NCBI GenBank assembly: GCA_963575745.1
Contig: CAUYUJ010022416.1
Coordinates: forward strand, 43,501-107,500
DNA: 64,000 nucleotides
From: Prorocentrum cordatum
Lineage: Eukaryota > Sar > Dinophyceae > Prorocentrales > Prorocentraceae
Direction of reading: 5' to 3'
Position numbers and translations under genes: made by a program. Shown here one piece after another: positions 1 to 11,876 of this stretch (the stretch's first letter is position 1; each line of letters begins with the position of its first letter). The notes under the pieces were generated by a model that saw only the letters and a list, made by a program, of their open reading frames with translations, was not told where the DNA came from and did not search any database.

Positions 1-990
1 TCGAAGGCTTAGGATATACGTGTTGAGTGGCACGCTGGCAAATCAGAGCGACCAGTCTTACAGTGATTGTTGTTATTATTGCTGTTATTGCTGCTGTTGT
101 TGTTGCTGTTGCGTTCTCCTGTCGAACGAATACATATTGTTGATCCCCCCTGCTCGGTAACCATTGTATGTATTCAATTGGAAAACTCATCCCGGGGCGC
201 ACACCCTGTTTTTTCCAAAAAGGAACCTGGGTGTCAACAAACCGCGCCCCTGGCCCTCGGGTTACAACAACAGCGGCTCCCGCCCGATTCTTCCTCATAA
301 CGTATTCCCAGATCGCTTTCCAGCGCGGCAATCCTCACAATTGAAACGGGAATCGAACTCTCGCGTGGGACTTCCTCGCAATTTATTCAACGACGCCGCG
401 CCCTCGACACTCAGGAACCACGCTCTCGCTGTCGTTTCCCCAGGACTTATATGGGACTCGCGCTATCGCTCGATACTTCCTCGCGGATCATGCAGGACGC
501 ACGCTTCAGCAACCCGCCTGCTCGAACTGGCCGCCTGGGCCCGCCTTCCCGACCCGCCCGTTCGGGTCAACCCGCCCGATCTGCCTGTCTGGTTCTGCCA
601 CGTGCTTTCTGCTCCCAGCCCCCCTCCTGCTACTTTCTCTCGTGCTCCATCCTCCTCCGTCTCCCTTGTCCCTTCCTTCATCCATCCTCTCTTCCCCTGC
701 CTTAAGGGCTGCACGGCCTACACGTCGCAGGAAAGCGAGCACCCCGAAATGGGATACGATCGAAAACGAAAAGGGCGGGTATCGAGGGTTTGAGATAGAC
801 GTGTTGCATGGTACGCGGGAAGGTACGAGCGAACAGTCTCAAATTCATTTGTTGTTGCTGTTACAATTATTGTGATTGTGTTTGTTGTTGCCGTTGTCGT
901 TGTCGTTGTCGTTGTCGTTGCTGTTGTTGTTGAAGTTAGCGCTGTTGTTCGTGTTGAGGTCGTTGTCGTTGTTTTTGTTCGTAGCAACCC
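1..990 (+). repeat. R1 long repeat unit (first copy) ending in GTT microsatellite
   Basis: This is the first of about sixteen copies of a roughly 650-900 bp unit that I call R1. Shared landmarks, in order, are: a TTGTTG tract; a GTTGATCCCCCC box; CCCGGGGCTCGCACCCTG; several ~42 bp sub-repeats built on CGCGCTCTCGC and GACTTCCTCGC; GCCTGCTCGA; a CCCCT/AGGGG hairpin; a GCAGGTAAG-like box (here only GTCGCAGGAAAG); a GGGCGGGTATCGAGG box; and CGAACAGTCTT. Positions 1-60 are the tail of an earlier copy and 841-985 is GTT/GTC microsatellite. It has no protein-coding signature; the long open frames across it run in several frames and are low complexity. Confidence 0.8.
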
Positions 991-1289
991 ACGTCCCGGC
1001 CCCACTTGGTTGTTGAGATCTTGTTTTCCTAGGAAAACAAAATTGGTAGTTTCAAGGGTAGAAAAGAAATTGGGGGGGCACGAGCTCGCCCTACGGGGCC
1101 GGAACGCATATGCACTGGGCCGGGTGAGGCGTTGGCACACAGGGAGCACAGGCAACCGACAACTCCTGAGGATTCGGAACGTTTTTCCCAGATTATGATA
1201 GGGCCGGGGCCCGTGAGCAGGCAACCCGGGGCCGGGGGAGGCGTGTGCGTGCGGGGGCGCGCGGTCGACAAACCAATGTTGAGGAATCC
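991..1289. other. GC-rich spacer, nothing recognised
   Basis: This is unique-looking GC-rich sequence with a short palindrome around 1,021-1,040 (TTTTCCTAGGAAAA). I see no conserved coding frame, RNA gene or inverted-repeat element in it. Confidence 0.5.
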
Positions 1290-2355
1290 AGGGAACCACT
1301 GAGAGTCCTTAGGAGGTCCTCAGGAGTCCTCGGGAGTCCACAGGTGTTCCCCCGGATTCCTCAAGAGTCCCCAGGACTCCTCAGTAGTCCTAAGGAGCCC
1401 TCGTGGATTCCTCAGCACTCCTGAGGAGTCATCAAGGATTCCTGGAGGATCCCTAGGGATCCTTGAGGATCCCCCAAGATTCCTGAGAATTCCTGCGGAG
1501 TCCTGAGAAGTCCTCAATAGTCCTGCGGGATCCCTCAAGGATTACTCAGGATCCCTACGGAATCCCGACGAATGCTGAAGAGTGCTGAGGACTTCTCACA
1601 GATTCCTCCAGATTCCTCGGGGGTCCTCAGGATGTTCCAGGGGATCTTCAAGATGCTGCAGGGACTCCTCCAGATCCCTCAGGGTTCCTTCGGAGTCTTA
1701 GGGATACAGGAAGTGTCCTGAAGAGTCTCCAGGACTCCAGGACTCCTGAGGTTTCTGAAGGATCCTCACCGATCTTGCAATATTCCTACGATACTGTGCG
1801 GTTTCCTTGTGACTCCGAACTGTCTCTAAGGATGCGTGATGACTCCTGAGGTTGCCCGAGGACTCCTCGCGATTACAAATGATTCCTGGGATTCGTAAGG
1901 ATCCACGAACATTGCGCAAGTTCCCGACATACTCAAAAAAGGTCCTCTCGGGACCCCGAAGCATTCCGCAGGATTCCTGAAGGCTCCTGCCAGACCTTGT
2001 GGATTCTCGTGGACTCCGACAGATTCCGAATAATCTCTAGAAGGGCCTCCATGGATTCCGAAAGATTCCTGAATGGGGACTATTACGAAATCCGCACGGG
2101 AATGCCTAGTGGTTCGTAAGGGTCCCTGAAGAGATCTGAAACTTCCTGTTGCTTCTAAACGGTTCAAATGGTGTCCGGATGATCCCCTTGGGTTTCTTGA
2201 AAATCCCCTAGCGTTCCCTTCGGTCCCCCTAAGGTTTCCTAAAGGTCCGTTAGAGCGTCCCGAAGAACCCCTTCGGCTTTCCCGGAGATCTTTACAGTTT
2301 CCGCGGGATCCCCTAAGGTTTCCTGAGCAGCCCTTAGGACTTCGTGAGGATCCCA
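1290..2355. repeat. Degenerate minisatellite built on AGGAGTCCTC / GGATTCCT
   Basis: About 1 kb is made of short, diverged direct repeats of the words GGAGTCCT, AGGATTCCTC and GATCCC with a period near 15-25 bp. It grades from well-preserved at the left to strongly diverged at the right. It has no coding signature. Confidence 0.8.
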
Positions 2356-2815
2356 TTGAGTTCTTCGGCGATACGAAAACGACAAGATCTGAACAACAAC
2401 TGGGGACGGGGCCAGGGTAGGCGCTTGCACCCCTGGCATGCCATCCTGAAGGTTTTGAAAACATTACGGGGCCCGGCGGAGCGTTGTTACACCGGTGTGC
2501 GCGTTCGCTTCACTGTAAAGGCCCAGGCCTGGGAGGGGCGTTGGCACGCGCGGCGCGCCAACGGTTTCGCCCAGGGCCAGGACAGAACTTGAACACGCCG
2601 GTGTGCCACTGGCGTTCCCGGCCCCGGGCTGGGGCCGGGCTGGGACCGGGAGGATGGTTGCTACGTTGTTGTTGATGTTGACTGTTTTTTACGAAACAAT
2701 TATCATCGTTGGATTCCTTAGAGGCGCCCTGGCGCTCTCGGCGAGGCGCCGGATACATTTCCATTGTAAATGAGGCTCACGCTCGAGCGTGTTGGGGGGC
2801 CGCCAAAACCGGTCC
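2356..2815. other. GC-rich spacer, nothing recognised
   Basis: This is GC-rich sequence rich in GGGGCC and GGCGTTGGCAC words. Similar words occur at 1,095-1,260, so it may be an old repeat. No gene is supported. Confidence 0.4.
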
Positions 2816-2838
2816 CCCAACAACAACAACAAAAACAA

Positions 2839-2895
<57 letters not shown>

Positions 2896-2896
2896 C
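2816..2896. repeat. (CAA)n microsatellite
   Basis: This is a nearly perfect CAA array. It yields long poly-Gln, poly-Asn and poly-Thr frames that are not genes. Confidence 0.95.
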
Positions 2897-3590
2897 GCTC
2901 CCGCTCGAGACTTCCTCCTTTGTTACTCAGGACTGGTGTTCTTGCTCGCCGCCAAAAGCCGCCGTCCCAACAAAACCAGCGCTCCCGCTCGAGACGCCCT
3001 CCCTTTTTACCTTGGACTGGCGCGCTAATCTTTTTCTCATCGGCGCCGCCCCCCACAAAAACAACGCTCCCGCTCGAGGCCCGTTTTTATCTCAAGGCGG
3101 TGCTCCTCCTCGCCGCCGAAAACCGCCGCCCCGACAAAACCAGCGCTCCCGCCCGAGACTTCCTCCCGTTCTACGCTGGACTGGCGCCCTACTCTCTTTT
3201 GAATCGGCGCCGCTCCCAGCAAGAACGACGCTCCCGCTCGAGGCTTCCTCCCTTTTTTCGTGAAGACGGTGCTGTTCCTCGCCGCCGACATCCCCTGTCC
3301 CGACAAAGCCACGGTTCCCGCTCGATGCTTCTTCCTTTCTTACTCAAGGCGATGTTCCCCCTCGCCGCCGAAAGCCGCCGCCCTGACAAAGCCAGCGCTC
3401 CCGCCCGCGACCTCCTTCTGTTTTACGCGGGGTTGGCGCCCTACTGTCTCTTGAATTGGCGCCGTTCCCAGTAAAAACAACACCCCCGCTCGAGATTTCC
3501 TTTTTTTTCTTCGGAACGGTGGTGTTCCTCGCCGCCAGCAGCCCCCGCCCCGACAAAACCACGGCTACCGCTCGATGTTTCGCTTTTTAA
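2897..3590. repeat. R3 tandem repeat (CGCTCCCGCTCGAGAC unit)
   Basis: These are tandem copies of a ~60-100 bp unit with the words CGCTCCCGCTCGA, GCTCGCCGCCGAAAGCCGCC and GACAAAACCAGCG. The same unit, again next to CAA-containing sequence, recurs at 38,200-38,480. Several open frames run through it, but their content is simply the translated repeat. Confidence 0.8.
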
Positions 3591-4620
3591 TTGAAGGCGG
3601 CGGTGTTCCTCCTCGCCGCTGTCCTCCTCTTCCTCCTCCCCTTCCTCCTCCTCCTCCTCCTGCTCCTCCTCCTTCCCCTCCTCCTCCTCCCCCCATCCTC
3701 CCCCTTTTCTCTTCTTCCGTCTTCCCCCCTTCCCCCCCTCCTCTTCGCCCTTCTCCCCCCTCCCTCTCCTGCCCCTCTTCCCTCCCTCCTCCTCCCTCCT
3801 TTTCCCTCCTCCTTTTTCTTTTCGTCACCCTTCTTGTCTCCCCCCATCCTCCTGCCCCCTCCTCCCTCCTCGCCCCTTTCTTCCCCTTCCGTCCTCCCTC
3901 GTCGCTCCCGTTTGATACTTCCTCGCCGCTTACTCGAGAATCGGGGCCCTCGTTTCGGCATCGCCTCTGGGGGGCTTCCAAGAGTCCCTGTTAAACCTTA
4001 AGTGTTTTTTTTTCAAAAAAACTAACATGTTTGGAGAGCGTAGGTAATGTGGAGGAGGAGGAGGAGGAGGAGGAGAAGGAGGGCGGATGGCTTCCAGGGA
4101 CTCCATGGATCGAGGGTCGAATGATTGACTTCAGGGGTCCCTTTTAGAGGGCGCGGAAGGGCTGGCGGGGGATGCGAGCGTGGGAGCGGCAGCGCCTGAG
4201 GGCGTGAACGTTTAGGACCGCGCGCCGAGGCCGCAGGATGGCGGCGCAACAATTCAAACGAAGAGAAAGAAACACCTCGTCCTCGGAGTTACTGCTAGTA
4301 CAACTGCTCCTCCTTCCTCCCCCTCCTCCTCCTCCTTCTCCTCCTCCTCCTCCATCCTCATTATCCTCCTCTCCCTCTTCCTCTCCCTCATCTTCCCTCC
4401 CCTCCTCGTCCTCTTCCTCCTCCGAGATGCGGGGCGCGCGCAAGGCGATTGCGATGGCGACGTGCCGTCCGAGCTGTGAATGTCGAAGTTCATCGGAAGA
4501 GGTGGTGGCAATACGTTCTTGGGCGGGAGAGCTGGGCGAGGGAATAACGGGCCCCGCGTACCAGCACCATCCCCCATGATGGGGTGTGTTATCCAGAAGA
4601 TGTGGAAGCATGGCGCAGGA
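3591..4620. repeat. Polypyrimidine and (CCT)n/(GGA)n low-complexity block
   Basis: 3,600-3,910 is almost pure C/T, 4,049-4,082 is (GGA)n and 4,310-4,425 is (CCT)n. The stretches between are GC-rich and contain no frame that looks like a protein outside the repeats. Confidence 0.8.
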
Positions 4621-6470
4621 TGGTAAAATGACTGTTGTTGTTGTCGTTGAACTCTCACTACTGACTAAATAACTACTGTTGATCATCCCCTCCGGTGACC
4701 ATTGTGTCTTTTAAATTGAAATCCCCCCCCCCCCCCCCAGGGCTCGCACCCGGTTCTTCATCGCGGAAAACCGCTAAGCTCAAACTGCGTGTTGGCCACT
4801 GGATTACAGCAGCAACGGCTCCTTCCTGAGACTTCCTCCCAATTTCGCCAGGACCCCCGCTCCCGCCTGAGACCCCCTCGCACTTTTACCCAGGAGACGC
4901 GCTCTCGCAATGTATTGAAGAATCGCTCTCTCGGCGCTCTGGAGTCGCGCTCTCGCTGGAGACTTGCTTGCGCTGTACTCAAGATTCGCGCCCTTGCGTT
5001 GGAGCTCCCAGCAATTTACCCAGGCGCCGCGCCCCCGACATTCAGGCGCCCAGGAGTTGCGCTCACGCTTAGGACTCCCTCGCAGCTTATTTGGACATCG
5101 GGATCTCGCTGCCCTCCGTGGCCCCGTTGCAGCCCTTCGTGGCCCCCTCGCTGCCCTTAGGGAAACCGCTGCAGCCCTTCGTGGCCCCCTCGCTGCCCTT
5201 CGTGGCCCCGTTGCAGCCTTTCGTGGCCCCTGTGCTGCCCCGTTGCAGCCCTTCGTGGCACCCTCGCTGCCCTTCGTGGCCCCGTTGCAAACATTCGTGG
5301 CCCCCTCACTGCACTTCGTGGCCCCGTTGCAGCCCTTCGCGGCCCCCTCGCTGCCCTTCGTGGCCCCGTTGCAGGCCGTTGTGGCCCCCTCGCTGCACTC
5401 CGTGGCCCCGTTGCAACCCTTCGCGGGTTCCTCCCTGCCCTTCGTGGCCCCGTTGGCCCCTTCGTGGCCCACTCGCTGCTCCCCGTGGCCCCGTTGCAGC
5501 TCTTCGTGGCCCCCCTCCCTGCCCTTCGTGGCCCCAAATATGCGCGCCCTTCGTGGCCCCCGCTCGTTGCGCCCGTCGCGGCCCCGTATGCATGCGCTTC
5601 GCGGTCCGCCATCGCCCTCCGCGGCCCCCTCGCTGCCCCCGTTGCCGCCTTCAGAGGCCCCGCCCTTGCCCTCTGCGGCCCAGTATACATATGCCCTTCG
5701 TGGCACCCGCTCGTTTGCGCCCGTCGTGGCCCCAAATGCGCGCCCTCCGTGGCCCCGCTGTCGCCCTGTGCGGCCCCCCCTCCCCCCGCTGCTACCCTCA
5801 ATGGCCCCGTCGTTGCCCTTTGTGGCCACGCATTATCTGCCCTTCGTGGCCCCCGCTTGTTCGCGCCATTCGTGGCCCCATACGCGTGCCCTTCGTGGTC
5901 CCGCTGACGCCCCTCGTGGCCCCCTTTCTGCCCTTCGTGGCCACGCTGTCGCTCTCGCTCTCGCTCTCGCTCTCGCTTTCGCTCGTCGTCGTCGTCGTCG
6001 CCGCCGTCGTCGTCGTCGTCGTCATCGTCGGTCCCCTGTCCGCCCCTCTTAGGGTCGGGTTGCCGCCGATCAGAGCTGCCGCTGGCCAGGCCGACGGCCC
6101 CGCGGCCGCCCCGCCGCTTGCCGAGGCCCGGCCTGCAGGTAAGAAAGATATACCACCAAAATAGGGGCGCGATCGAAGACGAAGAGGGCGGGCATCGAGG
6201 CTCCGGGTGATACGCGTTGAATGACACTTGGGCAGGAAAGAGCGAACAGCCTTATATTGATTGTTGCTGTTGTTTTTGTTGAGCCCGCACTATTGAAGAA
6301 CTATTCTTGTTGATCCCACCACGGGGGCACATGGTTTTTTTCAAGTGGAGCGCCCTTCCCATGGCTCGCACCATGTTTCTTTGTAAAGGTAAACCTTGGG
6401 TATCAGAATTGGGGCCCCGGCCCCCGGTTGACAAAAACAACGGCAATCAATATCAGACTGTGCGCTCTTT
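4621..6470 (+). repeat. R1 copy carrying the CCTTCGTGGCCCC satellite
   Basis: This is an R1 unit (GTTGATCATCCCC box at 4,678, ~42 bp sub-repeats 4,800-5,090) interrupted at 5,112-5,945 by a 20-45 bp satellite built on CCCTTCGTGGCCCC and TCGCTGCC. A CTCTCG array (5,946-5,982) and a GTC array (5,983-6,035) follow. It resumes with the standard R1 tail: GCAGGTAAG at 6,136, GGGCGGGCATCGAGG, and GCGAACAGCCTT at about 6,243. The same satellite-plus-tail arrangement recurs at 34,988-35,960, 36,412-36,900 and 38,950-39,390, so it defines an R1 subfamily. Confidence 0.85.
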
Positions 6471-6780
6471 CTTGCCCGCGTGTCATTCGAAACGAAGTCC
6501 CACGCCCTCGATGCCCGCGCTTTTTGCCACACCCCCTCCGGGGGGATTATTTTTCTTTGCGGGGGGCGGCGGGCTTAGACAGGCGGGCAAACCTGAGCGG
6601 GCGGACTTCGTGGACGTACATGTGTCCGCCATTGGAATTGGCGCGGGCCCTACAAACAAGAGGAAGGGGAGAACGAGGGAGAGCGGGGGGAAGGGAGGGG
6701 GAGGGACGAAGGAAGAGGGACAAAAACCAGGAGAGAAGGAGCGAAGAGGGGGGCGCTTGATTATATATATATATATATAT
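6471..6780. other. Purine-rich spacer ending in (TA)n
   Basis: 6,655-6,745 is GA-rich low complexity and 6,761-6,780 is a TA microsatellite that marks the 3' flank of the LINE. No gene. Confidence 0.6.
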
Positions 6781-6817
6781 CACTCGTAATTCATGAAGGT
6801 CTGTGAAGGCAGCGGGC

Positions 6818-8527
6818 CTAGACAGGCACAGTATATGTATGGAGTAGCATTGCGCGCCCAGCCTTCGCGCTTGCGATGGCAGCGCTCGGAGAGGCCCAGT
6901 CCTCTGGGGTGAGGCGGGCCTGTATATTGTACGTGTGGAACGCAATGATCACGCGTTCAAATGCCAAACGAAGAGACTCGCTTGATACGCCAGTCCGCAG
7001 CCCTAGGCGTTCGGACAGGCATTCAGGGGCGAGGATACGGATGTGCCAGGCCATGCACACAGCGTGCCACATGTGCGAGCAAACAGCATAGTGTGGCATG
7101 GCATCAATCGCCGATGGGTCATCTAATCTCGAGCAGCCGAAGACGCACCCCTGCACTCCAGCAGCTCGGTGAAGCCTGCGAGATGTGGTCCAGCCACCAG
7201 CCCATGTCTTTAGAAGGGCCGATTGGCCCGCAGGAGGAAGCGATTTCAAAAGCTCCAAGACGGGTTCCCATTCGATCGGGTCCGAGGGAGGCTCAGACCC
7301 AGGAGGCCACCAGGACATCAGACGGGAGAGAAAGGTGGGGACAAGGGAGGAGACATCAAGAAGCGAGGAGAGGAGGTGAGAGTGGATGAAGCGCTGCAGG
7401 CGGATGGGGGCCGCAGGCGATCGATCAGCAGCAGCACGCTTGGCAGCGCGCCACTCAGAGAGGGCAGAGCGGCAGGCCTTCATCAGCGGGTCAGGGCGAG
7501 GCTGGTCCCCGTACCCCGTGGCCGCCCCCCTCAGGTGCAGGGCGAGGGGCGGCTCCTTCCAGTGCTTGGGGGCCAAGTTGGGCAGGTTCCCGAAGTGCTG
7601 GAACTCGAGATCACTCTGGATCGCCAACTGCAGCCTGCGCATCCAGAGGTCCCAGTTCGTGATCGTCTCTTTGGCACTGCGAATGAGCGTTGCAGCGGCC
7701 GAGTACTCCACCGAGGTGACCTTCAGCGCCTTCGGCCACTGTCCTATGCTCAGAATGTCCACCAGGCGCATGGACTGGGGCGGGATGTGCCAGATGCGGT
7801 GCAGCAGCCAGGCTTCCTGGCGTCTGAGATGCGAGGGCCATGGAGCCAGTTGGGCCATGGAGGACTCCTTCGAGGCAGCCCTCTGGTTGTACAACATGAT
7901 GCTCGTGCTGGTGGGGGCACGCGAGTCCGCTACCGCATGCGCCACTACCTTCCAGCCCTCGACCACCGTCTGCCAGCGCACGTCGTTGGATACCGCAGGT
8001 CCCAGAAGCACTCCGAGGTACTCTGCCATCGGTACAATCTGCATCTTCCCCCATCGCGGCACCAGCTCCAACAGCTTGGCGTGCACACGGGACTGCAACT
8101 CTGTGCTGAACTCCTCCGCCAGTGGGATGATCTTGCACTTCATCGTCTTGAGGGTGAGTCTCGCCAGCTTCTCCGCCGCAGCAAAGACCTGGCTGAGTGG
8201 CTTCAGCATCTGCATCGAGGGGAGGACTGATCCAATATCATCCGCGCACACCCCGATCACTGCTTGCTTGTGGTGACGAGTGCGGTGGAGCATGTCCCTG
8301 ATCAGCGGGTCCATGCCGACTGCCCAGAGAGTGCCCGACCATGGGCAGCCCTGAAGGATGCCCGAGCCCAGCCAGCAGAATATGCGCAGTTGGCCGCTCA
8401 GGTTGGTCCAGGCCAGCGGGAAGAGGTAGACGGCGTCCACCATGTTGAGGATCGCGGATGGGGAATCCGCCCAGCTGTAAGACAGCGTGGAGGAAGAAGC
8501 GGCACATCGAGGGGAACGCATCGCCAA
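6818..8527 (-). pseudogene. LINE ORF2, 3' part: RT palm motifs and C-terminal Cys/His region
   Basis: This is the downstream frame of ORF2, separated by a single frameshift from the upstream frame. It holds RT motif B (GILQGCPWSGTLWAVGMDPL), the catalytic motif C with CADDIG, a thumb-like region, and a C-terminal Cys/His cluster (GCVFGC ... HYAVCSHMW) of the kind seen after RT in many LINEs. It ends with a stop at 6,818. The overlap with the upstream frame (8,238-8,527) is a shadow; the true crossover lies near 8,460, where ALQLGGFP in one frame continues as SAILNMVDAVY in the other. The copy is otherwise intact, which suggests recent insertion or a single sequencing or assembly indel in the CCCC run. 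Confidence 0.85.
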
Positions 8528-10575
8528 AGCCGAACATCATCATCATCAATGGGTCTCTCTCCTGGATACGTGGGGCCATGGCTACGATCCTCGACTGCGC
8601 ATCCATCATTACCACGTGTTCAATGAAGCGGCGACGAGGGAGAAACCCCTTCTGCGCATGGTGAGCGGTCTTCGCGACAATCGGCTTCATCAGGAAGTTG
8701 CCCATAGCAGCAACAATCTTGCAGTCAGTGTTCTTGAGAGAAAGGGGTCGCGTAGCCTTCGCCAACCTTGTCGCGGTCTGGTGGTCGTCAGGTTCAGAGC
8801 CCTTAGGGGTGAAGATCAGCAGCGGCTCGTTGAAGTCCAGCGGTGCGGGGAGACCTCTCATGATCTCGTGCGTGACATTGAGGAGGACTTGCGCTGGCAT
8901 GGGTGTCTTCTTCCAGGCCATGTACGGAAGGCCGTCAGGACCAGGGGCTGAGTTGTTCAGATGTCCGATGAGGTGCTTCATTTTGCCAACCGTGGGGATG
9001 CCCATGTCAGAGCAGTCGAACTTCTGGGCGTGCTTCTTCAGGTAGCGGACGACGTGCTGAGTGCGGCTCGACTTCGGCTGGAATGCTGGCGCCCATTGCT
9101 TCTGCAGCTCCGCAATCATCTCATCAGGGTTGGACGTCTTGGCGTTGTCGTGCAAGACTTCAATGGCCTTGAGCTTCAGAACCTTGCCAGAGGGGGCCCA
9201 CAGCTTGCCACGCCGTGTGATCGCCCTCTGCATCTTGCGAAGTCGCTGACGCTCCCGAGCGGGGGTGTCAGGTGCTTTCTCCTGCGAGTGGATAGCTTCC
9301 AGTCGTTCATCTTGGTATTGTTGCTGGAGTTCATCACATGTCCTGCTAAACTCCAGTGGGTTCTTCAGGGTGGCGTAGGGCACGTCCGAGAGGTCCAAGA
9401 AGGTGGCGCCCAGTTCCGTGCGTGCAACGAGGGCGCGTGCAGCCTTCACGTCGCCCCTCCGCACTGCTCGTGATATCGACCAGCATGTCGTTAAAGCCGC
9501 CGCCGTGCACGGGGCGCGGGAGTTGGTGAGGTCATTGCGAGTGAGACGAGCCGCTTCACGTTGGAGACGTTTGAGTTCTCGGAGTTGCGTGAAAGGAACG
9601 TAGGACTGCCAGGGCGAGGATGCCATCAGGATGCCCAGGTAGTGCTCGAAGAGAGGGCGCTCGAAGATGTACTTTGGGATGGGCTGGAGCTGCCCGTTCT
9701 CCTCCTGTTGCCGGTGGGCAAAGCGAAGGTGGACAGGGGCGCAGTCAGAAATGCCTCGGTCATATAGAAATTCAGGGGCCAGCGGGGCATCTGCTCGTGC
9801 GCACCACTGTAGTAGCATCCATGGTGGGGTGCTGATGTAGATCTTGTCAATCCGCGTGCACTGCTGTGACTGCTCCGTGTAGTGTGCAGGAATATCAGGG
9901 TCCACCTCCGTCATGTTCGTCAGCACCGACTCCCAAGCAAGCTTGTGCTCAGGGTTGCGTCGGCGCAGTCGTGGTAGGCCTTTGTTGACCAGTGGCGCCT
10001 TAATGTCCAGAGGGGCCTCATCCATGAAGTTGAAGTCACCCATGACAATGATCGTGATGCGCTCAGGCTGCTGCGAGGCGGTGATCACCTCGGCGCGGAT
10101 GGAGCGCGTGACCTTGTCGACCTCCTGCGCCGTCAGCCTGAAGTTGTGAACGTTGTAAATGGCCGCCATGTTCGGGAGTGCGCCTTGGGCCGCCTCAGAC
10201 TCCGTCAACGTCTTGATGAGGAGGCGCTGTGCTCGGCCAGGGACCAGCTCCGTGTGTGTGAAGCGCGATTCGTCGTCAGCTATGGATTGTGGACGGCCAG
10301 GGGCAATGATGGCCACACCACCCGTGCCCCGTTCGGGGATGGAAGAGAAGATCGACGCCTCAATGTGGGCGAGGTGACCTGCATGCTGGAGTTCATGATG
10401 TGATCCGTGTACTTCTTGCAGAGCCAGCAGGGAGGTGGAGCGCAGCGCCTCAGACATGCACTGGAGCTTGCGCCGCCGCTGCATGACATTGTTGCATAGC
10501 AGGGCACGTGCATTCCATGTGGTGAACGAGATGCTCTTGTGCGAGTGTGAGGCTCTCCATGGTGCCAAGGTTCGG
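8460..10575 (-). pseudogene. LINE ORF2, 5' part: EEP endonuclease and RT fingers
   Basis: ORF2 starts just after the ORF1 stop (10,576) in another frame, with no clear ATG. The endonuclease/exonuclease/phosphatase domain runs from about 10,529 (SFTTWNARAL), through ALQEVHG (catalytic Glu), VMGDFNFMDE (catalytic Asp/Asn) and RIDKIYIS, to GISDCAPVHL. The last motif is normally SDHxPV, so the catalytic His is replaced by Cys here. RT begins with NSAPGPDGLPYMAWKK, then the LLIFTPKGS and KATRPLSLKNTDCK region, and motif A GFGDAFPSM. The frame is then lost near 8,460. The same frame stays open upstream to 12,005, but there it is only a shadow of ORF1 and of the TA tract. In the family, this protein nicks the target and primes cDNA synthesis from it. 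Confidence 0.85.
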
Positions 10576-11685
10576 CTAAATCCTCCACTGAACCTCTCTC
10601 TCCTCCAAGGTGGTCCTGAAGAACTCTTCAAAGCTCTGCTTGGTGGCGTCCCTGTTGATGGAGTGAGTAGAGCACCCGTCGTAGTTGAAGAGCAAGCGCG
10701 AGGGAGTCTCTCGAGTGGCACCGACCACCACCGAGACCACGGGCATGTTGTTGCAGTAGATGACACCTTGCTGGCGATCTGCCCTCCAACGTTTGTCAGG
10801 GGCATGCTCACGACCAAACTGCGCGAGCTTCTTGGGCTGGAACTCACACCGTGCCGATTTCGCCGATCGGTCCAGGCCGAGGTAGAGCCGCGAGGTCTGC
10901 CCGTGGGCGTTGGCCACCTCCGTCTTGAGCCAGGAGCCGTCCACTTGCTTGAGCTTGGCGTAGAAGGCGCGAACTTTGCGCGCGGCCGCACTGGCCTGAC
11001 CCGAGAACTGGACCACAAATCGGCGAGCAGGACTCTTCCCTTGGATAGACCATTGATCAGGCTCCAGCTCACAACTGCCCATGATGGGCTGGATGCTCTC
11101 CTTGAACTTTTCAGCAGTGAAGTTCTCGGCAGCGGTGCCCACAATGATGCTGGTGTCGGCGACGCGGTCCCACTCCAGCAGGCCCTCGTAGTCTTTGATG
11201 GGGATCTGGGCCTCCTGTATGTGGAGCTGCTTGCGCATGTCGGCGAGCTGCTCTCGAAACTGCTTGTTCGCCTCCTCGAGGCGCTGCGCCGAGGTCTGGA
11301 GCTCGCTGATGTCGCCTCTGAACTGAGCGTTCTGGGTGGCTTGTTGGGCCACGACCGCCGCCAACGGGCCCTTGAGCTGCTCTCCGAAATTCGCGATGAC
11401 CTCTGCCTTGACCGTAGCCAGCTTGGCGTCCAGCTGCTTCGTGAGGAAGTCCTGGGAGGCTGTGATGGCCGCCTGCACCGCGCCCATGGGATCCACGACG
11501 GCAGCCCCGCGCTCGCCCCCACCGTCCGTTGTCCGTGGCCTCTTGGCCCACGTGTCAGCTCCAGGGAGTTGCAGTGGGTCGCCACCACCGTCAGCCGTCG
11601 AGGAGCCACCAGCAGCCCGAGGCGCAGGAGAGCCAGGAGCAGCGCGAGGAGTGCCAGGAGCAGAGGCCGCCGCACCAGGGAGCAT
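10576..11685 (-). CDS. LINE ORF1: coiled-coil RNA-binding-like protein
   Basis: ORF1 of the LINE. I take the first ATG-type start of this frame at about 11,685 (SEMLPGAAASAPG), giving about 369 aa; the frame is open up to about 11,868. The N-terminus is Ala/Pro/Gly-rich with a short basic stretch (WAKRPR). The middle, roughly 11,450-11,190, is a heptad-like coiled coil (LQTSAQRLEEANKQFREQL ... MRKQLHIQE). A compact C-terminal domain (RRFVVQFSGQAS, KVRAFYAKLKQV, RLYLGLDRS, GVIYCNNMPVVSVVV) resembles the RRM-like and C-terminal fold of LINE ORF1 proteins in layout. By family analogy it coats the LINE RNA. The alternative ATG right after the leader (11,856-11,858) opens a different, unconvincing frame. 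Confidence 0.7.
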   Translation of the reverse strand: MLPGAAASAPGTPRAAPGSPAPRAAGGSSTADGGGDPLQLPGADTWAKRPRTTDGGGERGAAVVDPMGAVQAAITASQDFLTKQLDAKLATVKAEVIANFGEQLKGPLAAVVAQQATQNAQFRGDISELQTSAQRLEEANKQFREQLADMRKQLHIQEAQIPIKDYEGLLEWDRVADTSIIVGTAAENFTAEKFKESIQPIMGSCELEPDQWSIQGKSPARRFVVQFSGQASAAARKVRAFYAKLKQVDGSWLKTEVANAHGQTSRLYLGLDRSAKSARCEFQPKKLAQFGREHAPDKRWRADRQQGVIYCNNMPVVSVVVGATRETPSRLLFNYDGCSTHSINRDATKQSFEEFFRTTLEEREVQWRI

Positions 11686-11858
11686 CTCGGAGGTGGAACA
11701 GCCGCTTGCTCCCACGGGGCTGAGTGGGTGGAGCAAGGGCGCGCGCGTGAAAAAGCACTGGGCGCCAGAGGCGCACGAGAGAAGACTTCTTGTCCTTTGA
11801 CGGGAGTGACGGCGAACAGAAGCCCCGAGGACTCGAGCTGTTGCCCACCCCCCGCCAT

Positions 11859-11876
11859 CTTGAGCCAAAAATGGCT

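Noticed and set aside
1290-2355. CRISPR-like array
   Set aside because: The repeats are short, diverged and contiguous without unique spacers, and the genome is eukaryotic. The same applies to the other tandem arrays.
4804-6227. Several 340-360-codon frames on both strands
   Set aside because: They are open on both strands because of the CCTTCGTGGCCCC satellite and the TCG arrays, with no domain and no conservation beyond the repeat.
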